This document shows positions 24,421 through 33,200 of a stretch of 48,000 bases of DNA, one piece after another (position 1 is the stretch's first letter; every line of letters begins with the position of its first letter). The DNA lies in the NCBI GenBank assembly GCA_002502855.1, contig DAQK01000008.1:1-48000 (forward strand), written 5' to 3'. A model generated the notes under the pieces. That model ran no database searches. It was not told the origin of the DNA and saw only the letters and a list, made by a program, of their open reading frames with translations. Source of the stretch: Methanobacterium sp. UBA279. GTDB taxonomy: Archaea; Methanobacteriota; Methanobacteria; Methanobacteriales; Methanobacteriaceae. The position numbers and the translations under genes were made by a program.

Positions 24421-24560
24421 GAAAGCTGTGAACTACCTCTCCCTTGTGAGAGGGGCTTCATTGAAGTTAACGACTAGCGTTCTTATTCGAATGGGCACGT
24501 TCACGGTACCACTATCCTCTAGCATGGCCCCGGGGACTACTTTTTTTAGTTTTCATATAT
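24421..24560. other. Structured, relatively GC-rich noncoding stretch; possible transposon-end or RNA remnant
   Basis: This stretch stands out from the AT-rich surroundings. It contains a hairpin CCTCTC-(6 bases)-GAGAGG at 24436-24453, a near-palindrome CTTCATTGAAG just after, and a GGCCCCGGGG block near 24528. Such hairpins followed by a TTCA-containing end resemble IS200/IS605 termini, but no tnpA or tnpB lies nearby. It lies downstream of the BRO-like gene. Confidence 0.3.
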
Positions 24561-24582
24561 ACTTAACCCAATTATTACTTAT

Positions 24583-25410
24583 TTATTTATCGTCTAAAAG
24601 CTCGGGAGTTTTTGCATTACGCTTTGTTATGACTGGTCTGCCAGATTCTTTTTCTATGTTCTTTCTAGCCTCTCCTGCAACATTCCCCCCACGTTTAGCA
24701 ACATCTTTACTTTCTTCAAAACCTTTTGGATTAACATTTTTAGATATTTCAGTGGTTGATGCTTCAGCTAACATATTTAGTACTAATTCAAGGTTACTCA
24801 TGTTATCTCTCAGACTTTCTTTTTTTAAGTTTTTTAAGTTTTTATATTCTTTTGTCTCCATACCCGACCATGCTTTGGTGATTTCATTAGTTAAAATGGC
24901 ATATTCAATTCCCTCTTCCACTCCAGATCGTTGCCATTCTGCGGTTAAATCTTTCCGGATTTCTATTGTTTTAAGTCGCTGTGTGATCCATTCTTCACTG
25001 TAACCCTTCTTTCTGTATGTATTTATCGCCCTTTCCATCGCCAGTTCAGGGTCAGCTATTTCATCTAAACGTTCTTTTCCAACTTCTGCAAGCCAAAGTT
25101 TAAATGGCTCTGCTTTAGGTGAAGGAACTGACTGTATGATTCTTAATAATTGTTTTGTATTCGCTACATCAGTCAATCTCATTTTACCGTCTTTTGCTTG
25201 AAGTTTCAACCTGTGACAATTTGTCACGGTTTCATTACCCTCTTCTTTAAGACGTTGTTTTAACTTTCTCCAGTAATCTGATGGGGATTTACTTTCGCTA
25301 AGAACTCCTACAACATCAATTACTGAAAAATACCAATCTTCATCATCTTCATTCCATAAAGCCCTTATTTTTTGGTTTTCAAAAAGTTTAATTGCATTCT
25401 TCCCCGTCAT
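24583..25410 (-). CDS. BRO-N/antirepressor-like protein
   Basis: This 275-residue protein has an N-terminal BRO domain (about residues 8-110: IRALWNEDDEDWYFSVIDVV, PSDYWRKLKQRLKEEGNE and MRLTDVANTKQLLRIIQSVP) as in phage antirepressors and DinD-like proteins. The middle has KGYSEEWITQRLKTIEIRKD and the C-terminus PKGFEESKDVAKRGGNVAGE, a conserved tail in stand-alone prokaryotic BRO proteins. BRO-N domains bind DNA. These genes are common in viruses and integrated elements, so it marks a mobile region. A GAGGTT ribosome site and a TATATC box precede the ATG at 25410. Confidence 0.82.
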   Translation of the reverse strand: MTGKNAIKLFENQKIRALWNEDDEDWYFSVIDVVGVLSESKSPSDYWRKLKQRLKEEGNETVTNCHRLKLQAKDGKMRLTDVANTKQLLRIIQSVPSPKAEPFKLWLAEVGKERLDEIADPELAMERAINTYRKKGYSEEWITQRLKTIEIRKDLTAEWQRSGVEEGIEYAILTNEITKAWSGMETKEYKNLKNLKKESLRDNMSNLELVLNMLAEASTTEISKNVNPKGFEESKDVAKRGGNVAGEARKNIEKESGRPVITKRNAKTPELLDDK

Positions 25411-25562
25411 TATTAATAACCTCGATATAATTTTTGATTGATCAATTTAAATATCCATATTTTAACAATCTCCATAATACTATACAGGACATAAGTATTA
25501 AATTTTGTGGTCTACAAAGTCACCTTCTAAAACCAATGAAATGTAAAAAAAGTGGGATTGTT

Positions 25563-25613
25563 AAGTACACTCTTTATTACAGTGTGTACCTAAATACACC
25601 AGTTAACTTAACC
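25563..25613. promoter_or_regulatory. Operator-like motif cluster shared with the AAA ATPase promoter
   Basis: The stretch has AAGTACACT, AGTGTGTACC, AATACACC and AGTTAACTTA in close succession. On the minus strand it contains TTTAGGTACAC, identical to 24306-24316 in the AAA ATPase promoter. It lies about 155 bases upstream of the BRO-like gene start. No gene was found between 25411 and 26099 on either strand. Confidence 0.45.
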
Positions 25614-25854
25614 TAAAGACTTTTCCATCCGATGGAAAATGAAACCGATGATTCAAAGAGTTTAGGCACTGAAAATTTAACCTAAAACATTCTGTACAGA
25701 CCCTGAGAATTGTGCAAAGCAGATCATAAAATAAAAAAAATTTAATTTTGTTCATGAAGTGGTGGAATTATAAAAAATTTTGGTGAATTTTTTTAATCAG
25801 TATCTGATCCTGACCCTCCAAGATTGTTAATTTGTTAATACTGAAAAATTTTTT

Positions 25855-26056
25855 TAGTGACTATTGTCACTATCATTATGTTTACTTATAACTTGTAGTA
25901 AAATATAAGGAAACTGTATGGTGATGACTAAATTCTAATGGTTTATACGATTTAGAGAAATGTTTATATTAAATGAAATCAAACTATCTACTCGAATCTG
26001 AATTTCGTAGTGACTATTATCACTATTTAAATAGAGCATTGTGATTATAGTCACTA
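25855..26056 (+). promoter_or_regulatory. Three copies of an 18-bp palindrome upstream of the secreted beta-protein locus
   Basis: TAGTGACTATTGTCACTA occurs at 25855-25872, TAGTGACTATTATCACTA at 26008-26025 and TTGTGATTATAGTCACTA at 26039-26056. The consensus is TAGTGAC-N4-GTCACTA. The second copy adjoins ATTTAAATAG (about 26024-26033), a TATA-like box, and the third would lie near the start of transcription. This arrangement is typical of repressor operators. The following gene begins at 26100. Confidence 0.7.
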
Positions 26057-26099
26057 ATTAATTACACAGATAATAAAAAAATAGGGAGGTGTGTTATAC

Positions 26100-26615
26100 A
26101 TGAAAAAAATTTTTGCAATAATTCCCCTCGTGGTGGCGATAATAGCTATTGCAGGTTATGCCGGGGCAGCAAGTAGTGTAACTCAGCAAGCAAGTGTAAC
26201 AGTAAGTCCAGTCATCGCTTTAAGCGGTCCTGCTACCATAGATTTCGGTACAGTAGCAGACAGTACGGCAGGTCCAACTACGTTAACTGTGACTAATACA
26301 CTGACAGACGGATCCAACATGAAAATAGATGTTTACACCAGGGCTAACGATACCAAGATGGTGAACACCGATTCCAGTATAAACGATACCATAACACCGA
26401 TTCAGTTTACCCCTCAGGGTGGTTCAGCAACAGACTACACAACCGGATATAAGATGGCTTACGATAACTGGCCTAAACCACACCAGGGCGGATCACCAGC
26501 TATTTGGGATGAAATTTTAACAATCATTGTGCCATCATATACTAACAATGGAACCTACGTAGTAACCATCTACAACACAGCAGTGGCCCATAACGCAGTT
26601 GCACCAACACCGTAG
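26100..26615 (+). CDS. Secreted beta-sandwich protein (paralogue A)
   Basis: The start ATG 26100 follows GGGAGGTG with 8 bases spacing. The 171-residue product has a signal peptide (KKIFAIIPLVVAIIAIAGYA, cleavage near GAA-SS) and one all-beta domain. The domain starts VTVSPVIALSGPATIDFGTV and ends with a conserved WDEILTIIVPSYTNNGTYVV strand pair. A paralogue lies at 28.7 kb and a distant relative at 27.7 kb; all share (A/T)SVT(V/I)SP...I(D/N/)FGTV and the NNGTY strand. The pattern (FGT near the start, an xxVP..NGTY-T-I strand at the end) recalls the WxL domains of Gram-positive surface proteins, but no WxL tryptophan motif is evident. No function is known. Confidence 0.8.
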   Translation: MKKIFAIIPLVVAIIAIAGYAGAASSVTQQASVTVSPVIALSGPATIDFGTVADSTAGPTTLTVTNTLTDGSNMKIDVYTRANDTKMVNTDSSINDTITPIQFTPQGGSATDYTTGYKMAYDNWPKPHQGGSPAIWDEILTIIVPSYTNNGTYVVTIYNTAVAHNAVAPTP

Positions 26616-26631
26616 AACAAAACATTTCAAA

Positions 26632-26651
26632 CTTTTTTTATTTTTTTTATA
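26632..26651 (+). terminator. T-run after paralogue A
   Basis: Two T tracts follow the stop codon of paralogue A within 16-35 bases. Oligo-T tracts are sufficient for archaeal termination, so the gene is probably transcribed alone. Confidence 0.45.
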
Positions 26652-26732
26652 TTTCTTAAAAATTTCAAAAAAAAAAGATTGTTACCTTTAAATTTCGAAA
26701 ATACGATTATAGGATTATTATAATCATCATTC

Positions 26733-27668
26733 ATGATTCTCATCATATTATTGGAGGTTAATCACATCAAAAAAACAAGGATATCTAAAATCTTGGCAAT
26801 CACCCTGATTTTAGGTTTATTAGGGGCTATCGTACCAGTCTATGCGACTGGACTTTTAGCCACCCCACCACAATTCCAGTATAAACTGGATTCATCCAAT
26901 CCAACGGGTAGTGGAGAAGTAACCATCAAAAACATAGGGGAAGAGACGGTCAACGTTACCATAGAGAAAAAAAGAATACTGAAGGATGACGTGCATTTGG
27001 AACTAACCGATGATGGGATAGCCGACTGGATCACCATAACATCACCCACTAACTTCACCCTGGCATCAGGCCAGAGCGCACAGGTGTCCTTCACTATAAC
27101 TGCCCCTGAAGAATATGACTACAACGATGCGGTGGGTGCTATCGTCGCCAATGCCGTGCCCCAAAGTACCGATAACCAGCCAGGTATAACAGTTTTACAG
27201 GGCATACAGTTAGTTATACCCATTGCTGTTGGTTTACCAGGGCCTATAGTTAATTCACTAGTGATCACCGACCACTCTGCACCCCAGGTCCTTTTAAGCT
27301 TCATACCCGGTGTTTTCACCTACGAGCTGGATAACAAGGGTACTGTTTATGCTAATATAACCGGTGAAATTAAGTTGAACGGCTTGTTGAACAGTGCAAC
27401 TGTGCCCATAGAAACTGGTGTTTATCCTGGAGATAATTACACCCTCCAAACTAACTGGACACCGGGATTCTTTGATTTCGGTTTATACTCCGCGGATACC
27501 ACCTTAAATTACGGTAGGTACCAGCCAGACAACACGGTTAAAACCCACGATACAGTCCTGGTTATACCAGTCTGGCTTATAATCATTTTAGTAGGGGGAG
27601 TGCTTGTATGGTATCTCAGACGGAAAGGAGTTAAATCTCCAATTAAAATTAAAATACAGAGGAAATAA
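26733..27668 (+). CDS. Membrane-anchored Ig-like protein resembling DUF916/WxL-interacting proteins
   Basis: An ATG at 26733 opens the frame, but GGAGGT lies inside it (26753-26758) and the signal peptide begins at residue 12 (IKKTRISKILAITLILGLLG). Spacing of 7 points to ATC 26766 as the real start, giving 300 residues. Ig-like beta domains follow (about residues 40-150 and 175-270). The first includes TLASGQSAQVSFTITAPEEY and a conserved hydrophobic strand GIQLVIPIAVGLPG, as in the DUF916/DUF3324 type of proteins. A C-terminal helix (VIPVWLIIILVGGVLVWYL) and basic tail anchor it with the domains outside. It lies between two small secreted beta-proteins. Acting as their anchor or chaperone is an inference. 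Confidence 0.78.
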   Translation: MILIILLEVNHIKKTRISKILAITLILGLLGAIVPVYATGLLATPPQFQYKLDSSNPTGSGEVTIKNIGEETVNVTIEKKRILKDDVHLELTDDGIADWITITSPTNFTLASGQSAQVSFTITAPEEYDYNDAVGAIVANAVPQSTDNQPGITVLQGIQLVIPIAVGLPGPIVNSLVITDHSAPQVLLSFIPGVFTYELDNKGTVYANITGEIKLNGLLNSATVPIETGVYPGDNYTLQTNWTPGFFDFGLYSADTTLNYGRYQPDNTVKTHDTVLVIPVWLIIILVGGVLVWYLRRKGVKSPIKIKIQRK

Positions 27669-27681
27669 TGGTTTATCTGCA

Positions 27682-28257
27682 ATGAGGGGGGGATTTGAAA
27701 TCGTTTATGAAATTACTTTAACCACCCAGGACATTAAAAGGATAGTATTCGCCGTATCCCTAATGATCTTAATTTTAGTCAGCGTTCTAACCGTATTTGC
27801 AGATAACAATACAATTAACACGACCAACCGTTCCCTCAACAATTCTACTAATATAACTGTTGAACCCATGAGTGCACGGGCATCGGTGACTGTATCCCCG
27901 TCAACCATTAACCTGGGAACCGTGATGCCGGATGGAAGCCTGCACAGCTACCCGGAAATAGCCACGGTCACGGTAACTGATTGGGGCCTGATCTTCGACA
28001 CGGATCTGTATGTTAGGGTCAGCGGTGCCTTCGTCAACACGGCAGATCCATCAAGCACCATACCCCTGAGCAACTTCCAGTACGATAACCCCACCACCGG
28101 AAGCCGAACATCCTTCACCACCAGCAACGAGTTGGTTAAAACCTGGACTTCTTTTTTAATCATGCAGAAAACCGTGTCGATGAATTACTACTTAACCGTA
28201 CCCTCCTTTACAACCAATGGGACCTACACCACGACGATATTTTACAGTGTGACTTGA
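27682..28257 (+). CDS. Secreted beta-sandwich protein (divergent member)
   Basis: This protein of about 191 residues has one hydrophobic segment (IVFAVSLMILILVSVLTVFA), an Asn/Thr-rich linker and a beta domain with ASVTVSPSTINLGTVMPDG, VTDWGLIFDTDLYVRVSG and a C-terminal YLTVPSFTTNGTYTTTIFYS. The domain is a distant relative of paralogues A and B; here a W follows the VTD strand, as in WxL domains. ATG 27682 is the assigned start. A GAGGGGGG run sits 7 bases before an in-frame ATC at 27700, so initiation there is possible. It follows the anchored Ig-like gene by 13 bases and is probably in one operon with it. Confidence 0.72.
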   Translation: MRGGFEIVYEITLTTQDIKRIVFAVSLMILILVSVLTVFADNNTINTTNRSLNNSTNITVEPMSARASVTVSPSTINLGTVMPDGSLHSYPEIATVTVTDWGLIFDTDLYVRVSGAFVNTADPSSTIPLSNFQYDNPTTGSRTSFTTSNELVKTWTSFLIMQKTVSMNYYLTVPSFTTNGTYTTTIFYSVT

Positions 28258-28642
28258 TTATTCCAAATAAAGTACAGACGTTTAATTCCGTTAATAATCA
28301 TCTTTATATCATTACTATCCCTCATTTTTTTTAGGACTTCAATTAAAGTAAGTTTCTTAGAAGATTTTAATTTGCCTCTTTTTTTCAGGCCCCCCCTAAT
28401 CCTTATAGTTATTTTAATTCCAAAAAGGTAAATTGGGCAATTTTTATGTAGCTGCAGTGGGGATGATGGTCCTGGGCTTTCGTGAAGTTACCTGCCTTGT
28501 AAATTACGTTGACCATAAATATGAGTTTAAATATCTGTAAACATGCAAAAAATGAGTTAAATTAGATTTTAGTACTTAAGATCAAAAATATAGGAATATT
28601 TATATAAAATTTAAAACATAATTATTACATGTCAAAAACGTG

Positions 28643-28670
28643 AATTATTGGCAATTATCTGTCAATAATT
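28643..28670. promoter_or_regulatory. Inverted repeat upstream of paralogue B
   Basis: AATTATTG (28643-28650) and CAATAATT (28663-28670) form perfect 8-bp arms around 12 bases; the inner TTGGCAATTATCTGTCAA is also partly symmetric. It lies about 55 bases upstream of the paralogue B frame and may be an operator. It is unrelated to the palindromes before paralogue A. The rest of 28258-28724 shows no gene on either strand. Confidence 0.4.
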
Positions 28671-28724
28671 AGCTAAGATCCTTTAAAATATGCCGTCAAC
28701 TGTTATTAGGTAAATATTGATTTA

Positions 28725-29276
28725 ATGAGTGAGGTGTACATAACGGATCCAAAAATTTTAGCTATAATCTCCCTCATGGTTGTAACGGCAGCTATTGCCG
28801 GTTACACCTGGGAAAGCAATGCAGCAAGTAGCACAAGTCAACAGACAAGTGTAACCATAAGCCCTGTCATCGCTATAATTAGTTCTGGTACCATAAATTT
28901 TGGTACAGTACATGACAGTACAGTAGGTCCGACCTCTTTGACTGCTAAAAATACCTTGATAGTTAGGTCAAACATGCCTATAGATGTTTACACCAGGGCA
29001 AATGACACCAAGATGATTAATACCAATCCCACCGTAACAGACACCATAACACCGATTCAATTCACCCCGCATGATGGTTCAGCTACAGATTACACAACTA
29101 AATACCAAATGGCCTACGAAAACTTGCTTAAACCAGAACAAGGTAGTGAAAAACCTGCAACCTGGGATGAAATTTTAAACATAAAAGTACTATCATACAC
29201 CAACAATGGAACATACTTAGTGACCATTTACCATGCAGCAGTTCCCCATAGCGCAGCCCCACCAACCAGACCATGA
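28725..29276 (+). CDS. Secreted beta-sandwich protein (paralogue B), start codon in doubt
   Basis: The 183-codon frame is closely similar to paralogue A over its full length: a leader with LAIISLMVVTAAIAGYTW, TSVTISPVIAIISSGTINFG, IDVYTRANDTKMINTN, then a final VLSYTNNGTYLVTIYHAAV. The ribosome-site alignment (GAGGTG, 28731-28736) pairs the ATG of paralogue A with ACG here (28743-28745). Either ACG or ATA (28740) initiates, or translation begins at ATG 28725, upstream of GAGGTG; otherwise the gene is dead. The body is intact over 180 codons, which argues for recent loss or for non-AUG use. The 415 bases after the stop (29277-29691) show no gene. Confidence 0.65.
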   Translation: MSEVYITDPKILAIISLMVVTAAIAGYTWESNAASSTSQQTSVTISPVIAIISSGTINFGTVHDSTVGPTSLTAKNTLIVRSNMPIDVYTRANDTKMINTNPTVTDTITPIQFTPHDGSATDYTTKYQMAYENLLKPEQGSEKPATWDEILNIKVLSYTNNGTYLVTIYHAAVPHSAAPPTRP

Positions 29277-29691
29277 AAGAAATCTTTTAAATAAAATTAG
29301 AATGTCTACAATATACTTTTAATAATACGATCTTCCAAAGACTGTGGAAACTTTTTTAGACACTCAATCGGCCCTGGATATCTCGATGGTTTTATTTAGC
29401 CTTTTTACTTCTTGATCAAGTGTTTCTAAGATTAAGTTCTACTATAATTTATATTCCCTCTTCTTTGATTACCCATGACCAATAAACACCTAGAAGTTCT
29501 AGGCATTGAGCGGAATAACCGCCTTCTTTTTCCTTTTCAAGGATTATACTTACATTCCATCATCACAATTTAATGTTGTTTTTACAAATAGAAATAGTCC
29601 AGTTTAGAAAAGTTAAATGAATTACTACATAAAAATTATAGTCAGAAAAAGGGGAAAAAAGAATAATTAATAATGAAAAAAGGGGATTGAT

Positions 29692-29913
29692 ATGAGTATA
29701 AAGTATATATATGACTCTAAAGGTAAAAAAGCTGGTGTTGTAATCCCTATCGAAATGTGGAATGAAAATAAATCCAAAATATTAAATGGCCACCAGAAAC
29801 GAGAAGGTAAAAAAGTTTTTAAACCTTCTAAATACCGGGGTATATATCATGATTTAAATCTTGATCTAGAAAAAGAGGTAAAAAAACTGAGAGATGAATG
29901 GGTAAGAATATGA
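29692..29913 (+). CDS. Antitoxin-like small protein
   Basis: This 73-residue protein begins MSIKYIYDSKGKKAGVVIPI, a start typical of small antitoxins that accompany PIN toxins. A charged C-terminal helix (LDLEKEVKKLRDEWVRI) follows. The sequence AAAAGGGGATTGAT provides a ribosome site. Its stop overlaps the start of a PIN-like frame by four bases (ATGA), the standard coupling of VapBC-type pairs. Because the toxin frame is truncated it may be an orphan antitoxin. Confidence 0.68.
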   Translation: MSIKYIYDSKGKKAGVVIPIEMWNENKSKILNGHQKREGKKVFKPSKYRGIYHDLNLDLEKEVKKLRDEWVRI

Positions 29914-29960
29914 AAAACTACTTGTTAGATATTAATATTCTTATTTCTCTCTTTACTTAA
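29910..29960 (+). pseudogene. PIN-domain toxin, only the first 16 codons left
   Basis: The frame reads MKNYLLDINILISLFT then a stop. It matches the N-terminus of PIN toxins (YLLD(T)N(I/V)L), including the first catalytic Asp. The remaining roughly 120 residues are absent. The DNA that follows (29961-30286) is AT-rich with no further PIN similarity, so the toxin was cut by a deletion or insertion rather than a point mutation. Confidence 0.7.
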
Positions 29961-30286
29961 TTCAAATTCGTATTTCGAAAAATTTTCAAAAAAATCGGAA
30001 AGCTTATATTGTTTATAATCTAAACAACTAATGGGAGCAATTGATTTTACTATTGTCATGTTAAAATATTTGCTCCCACCTTTATATTAACTTTACGGTT
30101 CTATTTTACAAAATAAATAGATATATAAGTATATACAACAATCAAAACGAGAAAAATAAAAAAATAAAAAACCACCAATATTTTACAGAGTCCTTATTAT
30201 TTATGAGTAAAAAGATATCTCTATCTAAGATTATTTTGTTCAAAAAGTTGTTTAGTGGGATACTAGGTTTTAAAGAGGTGTCATTA

Positions 30287-33200
30287 ATGTCAAAAACCGC
30301 GTCAAAAACCGCTGCAGCCAAAGTAAACAAGCAGAATGCTGGACACTGGGAGTTCTGGATAGATGTTGGCGGAACCTTTACGGATTGCCTGGCTAAGGGT
30401 CCAGACAAGTCGATTATGACCTATAAACTCCTCAGTTCAGGAGTTATTAAAGGGCGTGTGGGAGAAGGCTCTTCACGGACGAGTATAATTGACTGCGAGC
30501 GAAAAAAAGATCCCCCGTATTTCTTTGAAAACTACAGACTCACGCTTTTAAGGTATAAAAGATCTAGAAAAGGTGAGTGTGAACCGAACGATATCGATAG
30601 GGCGGCGGGGATTGAAGTAGTTGACAGCGGGGTCCTGGTGACTGCTTTCGATAAAAAGCAGGGGAAGTTGAGCCTTTCAAGACCTCTCTCTGTTCTTCCA
30701 GAGGCAGGAATGCTCTATGAATTGTCATCAGGAGAGGAAGCTCCCCTTACGGGGATCAGGTGGCTGAAGGGACTGCAGTTGGATGAGAAGATAGGTGATG
30801 ATGTCACCGTTCGGCTGGGAACCACTCGCGGGACCAATGCACTTCTGGAAAAACAGGGGGCCAAAGTTGGCTTTATCACCACCAGGGGGTTTGGAGATAT
30901 CCTCAGAATTGGCTACCAGAACCGCCCCAGGCTGTTTACCCTGAAAGTTCAGAAGCCCGCCCGGCTGTACCGGGAAGTTGTTGAACTGAATGAGCGCATT
31001 GACGATGAAGGTGAAATTTTAATACCATTGGATGAAGAGGAAGCGAGGCAAAAATTATGCTCCCTTAGGGAAAAAGGAATTGAATCTATTGCTGTGTGTC
31101 TGATGAATGCTTACCGCAATGACCGGCATGAGCAGATCGTGACAGAAGTAGCCCGGGCGATGGGCTTTAAGCATATTTCTTTTTCAGCGGATCTTGTGCC
31201 GCTGCAGAAGATCGTTGCCCGCGGAGAAACCACAGCAGTTGATGCGTACCTCACACCGATTATAGGGGATTATATCCGCAGTATTCGCAGCGGACTGCCC
31301 CTGGCTCCCCTCAAAATGATGACTAATGCCGGAGGGGTGGTTGAGGCAGAATCTTACACCGGCAAAGACAGTATCCTCTCCGGCCCGGCAGGAGGCGTGG
31401 TGGGCTGCACCAAAGTTGCCGAGGAGGAGGGGTTCTCCCGGGCGATCGGTTTTGATATGGGTGGCACCAGCACTGACGTAAGCCGTTTTCACGGTGAATA
31501 CGAGTTCCGTTTTGAGATGGAGATTCATGATCCGGAGTCGCACGGCGGGGTGCGCCTTATCTCGCCCATGTTATGGATCGAAACTGTTGCTGCCGGCGGC
31601 GGCTCGATCTGCTGGTTTGACGGTCAACTGCCTCGGGTCGGCCCCAGAAGTGCCGGTGCAGATCCCGGTCCCGCTTCCTACGGTCGTGGAGGCCCGCTCA
31701 CTGTCACTGATATTAACCTCTACCTAGGACGGATCCTGCCGGAATACTTTGCCTTTCCCCTCGATCTTCAGGCTGTGGATGATCGCCTGGATGAAATCAT
31801 TGCAGAGATGCAACAACGTGACCAGAGCTATAGCCGGGAAGAGTTGGCGGCTGGGTTAGCCCGTATTGCCAACAGCACCATCTCGGCTGCAATCAAAAAA
31901 ATATCCATCGCCCGTGGATATGATGTGCGCGATTATGTGCTGATACCTTTCGGTGGCGCCGGTGGGCAGCACGCCTGCCCCATCGCCAGAGAGCTGGGAA
32001 TTAAAAAGATACTATTCCATCCTTATGGAAGTATTCTCAGCGCTTACGGTATCGGGATGGCTGATGTAAAAAAGTTTGCCCAACAGGATGTTGGCCGGCC
32101 CTACAATCAAGAGGTGCTGGACTCGCTGGAAGATATGTTTCTGCGCATGGAGGCTGAGCTGCACAGTGAAATACTTAAAGAAGGTGTCCCCGCAGAACGC
32201 ATCAAACCTGCCCGGCGCATGCTCGATCTTCGCTATGCCGGTCAGGAATCAACACTAACCATCCCCCAGCCTGACGATGGAGACTACAAGTTAGCCTTTG
32301 AGGCCAGGCATCGCCTGCATTATGGATTTACCTACGAGGGGCGCGGCATCGAAATACACGCCGCCCGCGTGGAGATGATTGGGGAAACGGAAAAAACAGA
32401 GCCGAAGCCCATACAGGTAGTGGAGCATAAGCCGACTCCCCAAGAGATGAGCCGATTGTATACCGGTGGTTTGTGGTGCGATGCAGCAGTGTTCAAACGT
32501 GACAATCTGCACCCTGGAGATCGCATCATGGGTCCTGCTGTGATCATCGAAGCAGGAAGCACCATTGTGGTCGACAGGGGATGGGAAGCTAAAGTTACAG
32601 AGCTCGAGAATATCATCCTCGAAGATGTTAAAGGTCAAGGAGAAGATGAAGCTGCCAGCGAGGAAGTTGACCTGATAACCCTGGAACTCTTTAACAACGC
32701 TTTTTCCTCTATCGCAGAGCAAATGGGCGCCACCTTACAAAAAACGGCACTCTCAACCAACGTCAAGGAGCGATTCGATTTTAGTTGTGCTATTTTCACT
32801 AAAGAAGGTGACCTGGTGGCAAATGCCCCCCATATCCCCGTGCATCTCGGGGCTATGCCTGCTTCTGTAAAATATATTGTCTCTTCTTTTCCGCAGATGC
32901 GTCCCGGGGAAGTATACATTACCAATGATCCTTTTCATGGTGGAACCCACCTGCCGGATGTTACGGTGGTGACTCCTGTCTTCGATTTAGAGGGAAAAGA
33001 GCTGCTCTTTTTTGCGGCAAGCCGTGCCCATCATGCCGAAATCGGCGGCATCACCCCGGGCTCTATGCCTCCTTTTGCCAAAAACCTGGCTGAAGAAGGT
33101 GTCTTGATCAAAGCTTTCCGTTTTGTAAGCGACGACCATGCCAGTGAAGAAAAGTTGATGAACCTCTTAAGCAGCGCCAAGTTTCCAACGCGTTCTCTAC

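Noticed and set aside
24419..25003. A 194-codon plus-strand frame overlapping the BRO-like gene
   Set aside because: The opposite strand encodes a recognisable BRO-N protein with conserved C-terminal motifs. The plus-strand product has no recognisable motif and a composition expected of an antisense frame.
32291..32722. Long minus-strand frames inside the oxoprolinase-like gene
   Set aside because: They are antisense shadows of a clearly conserved coding sequence.
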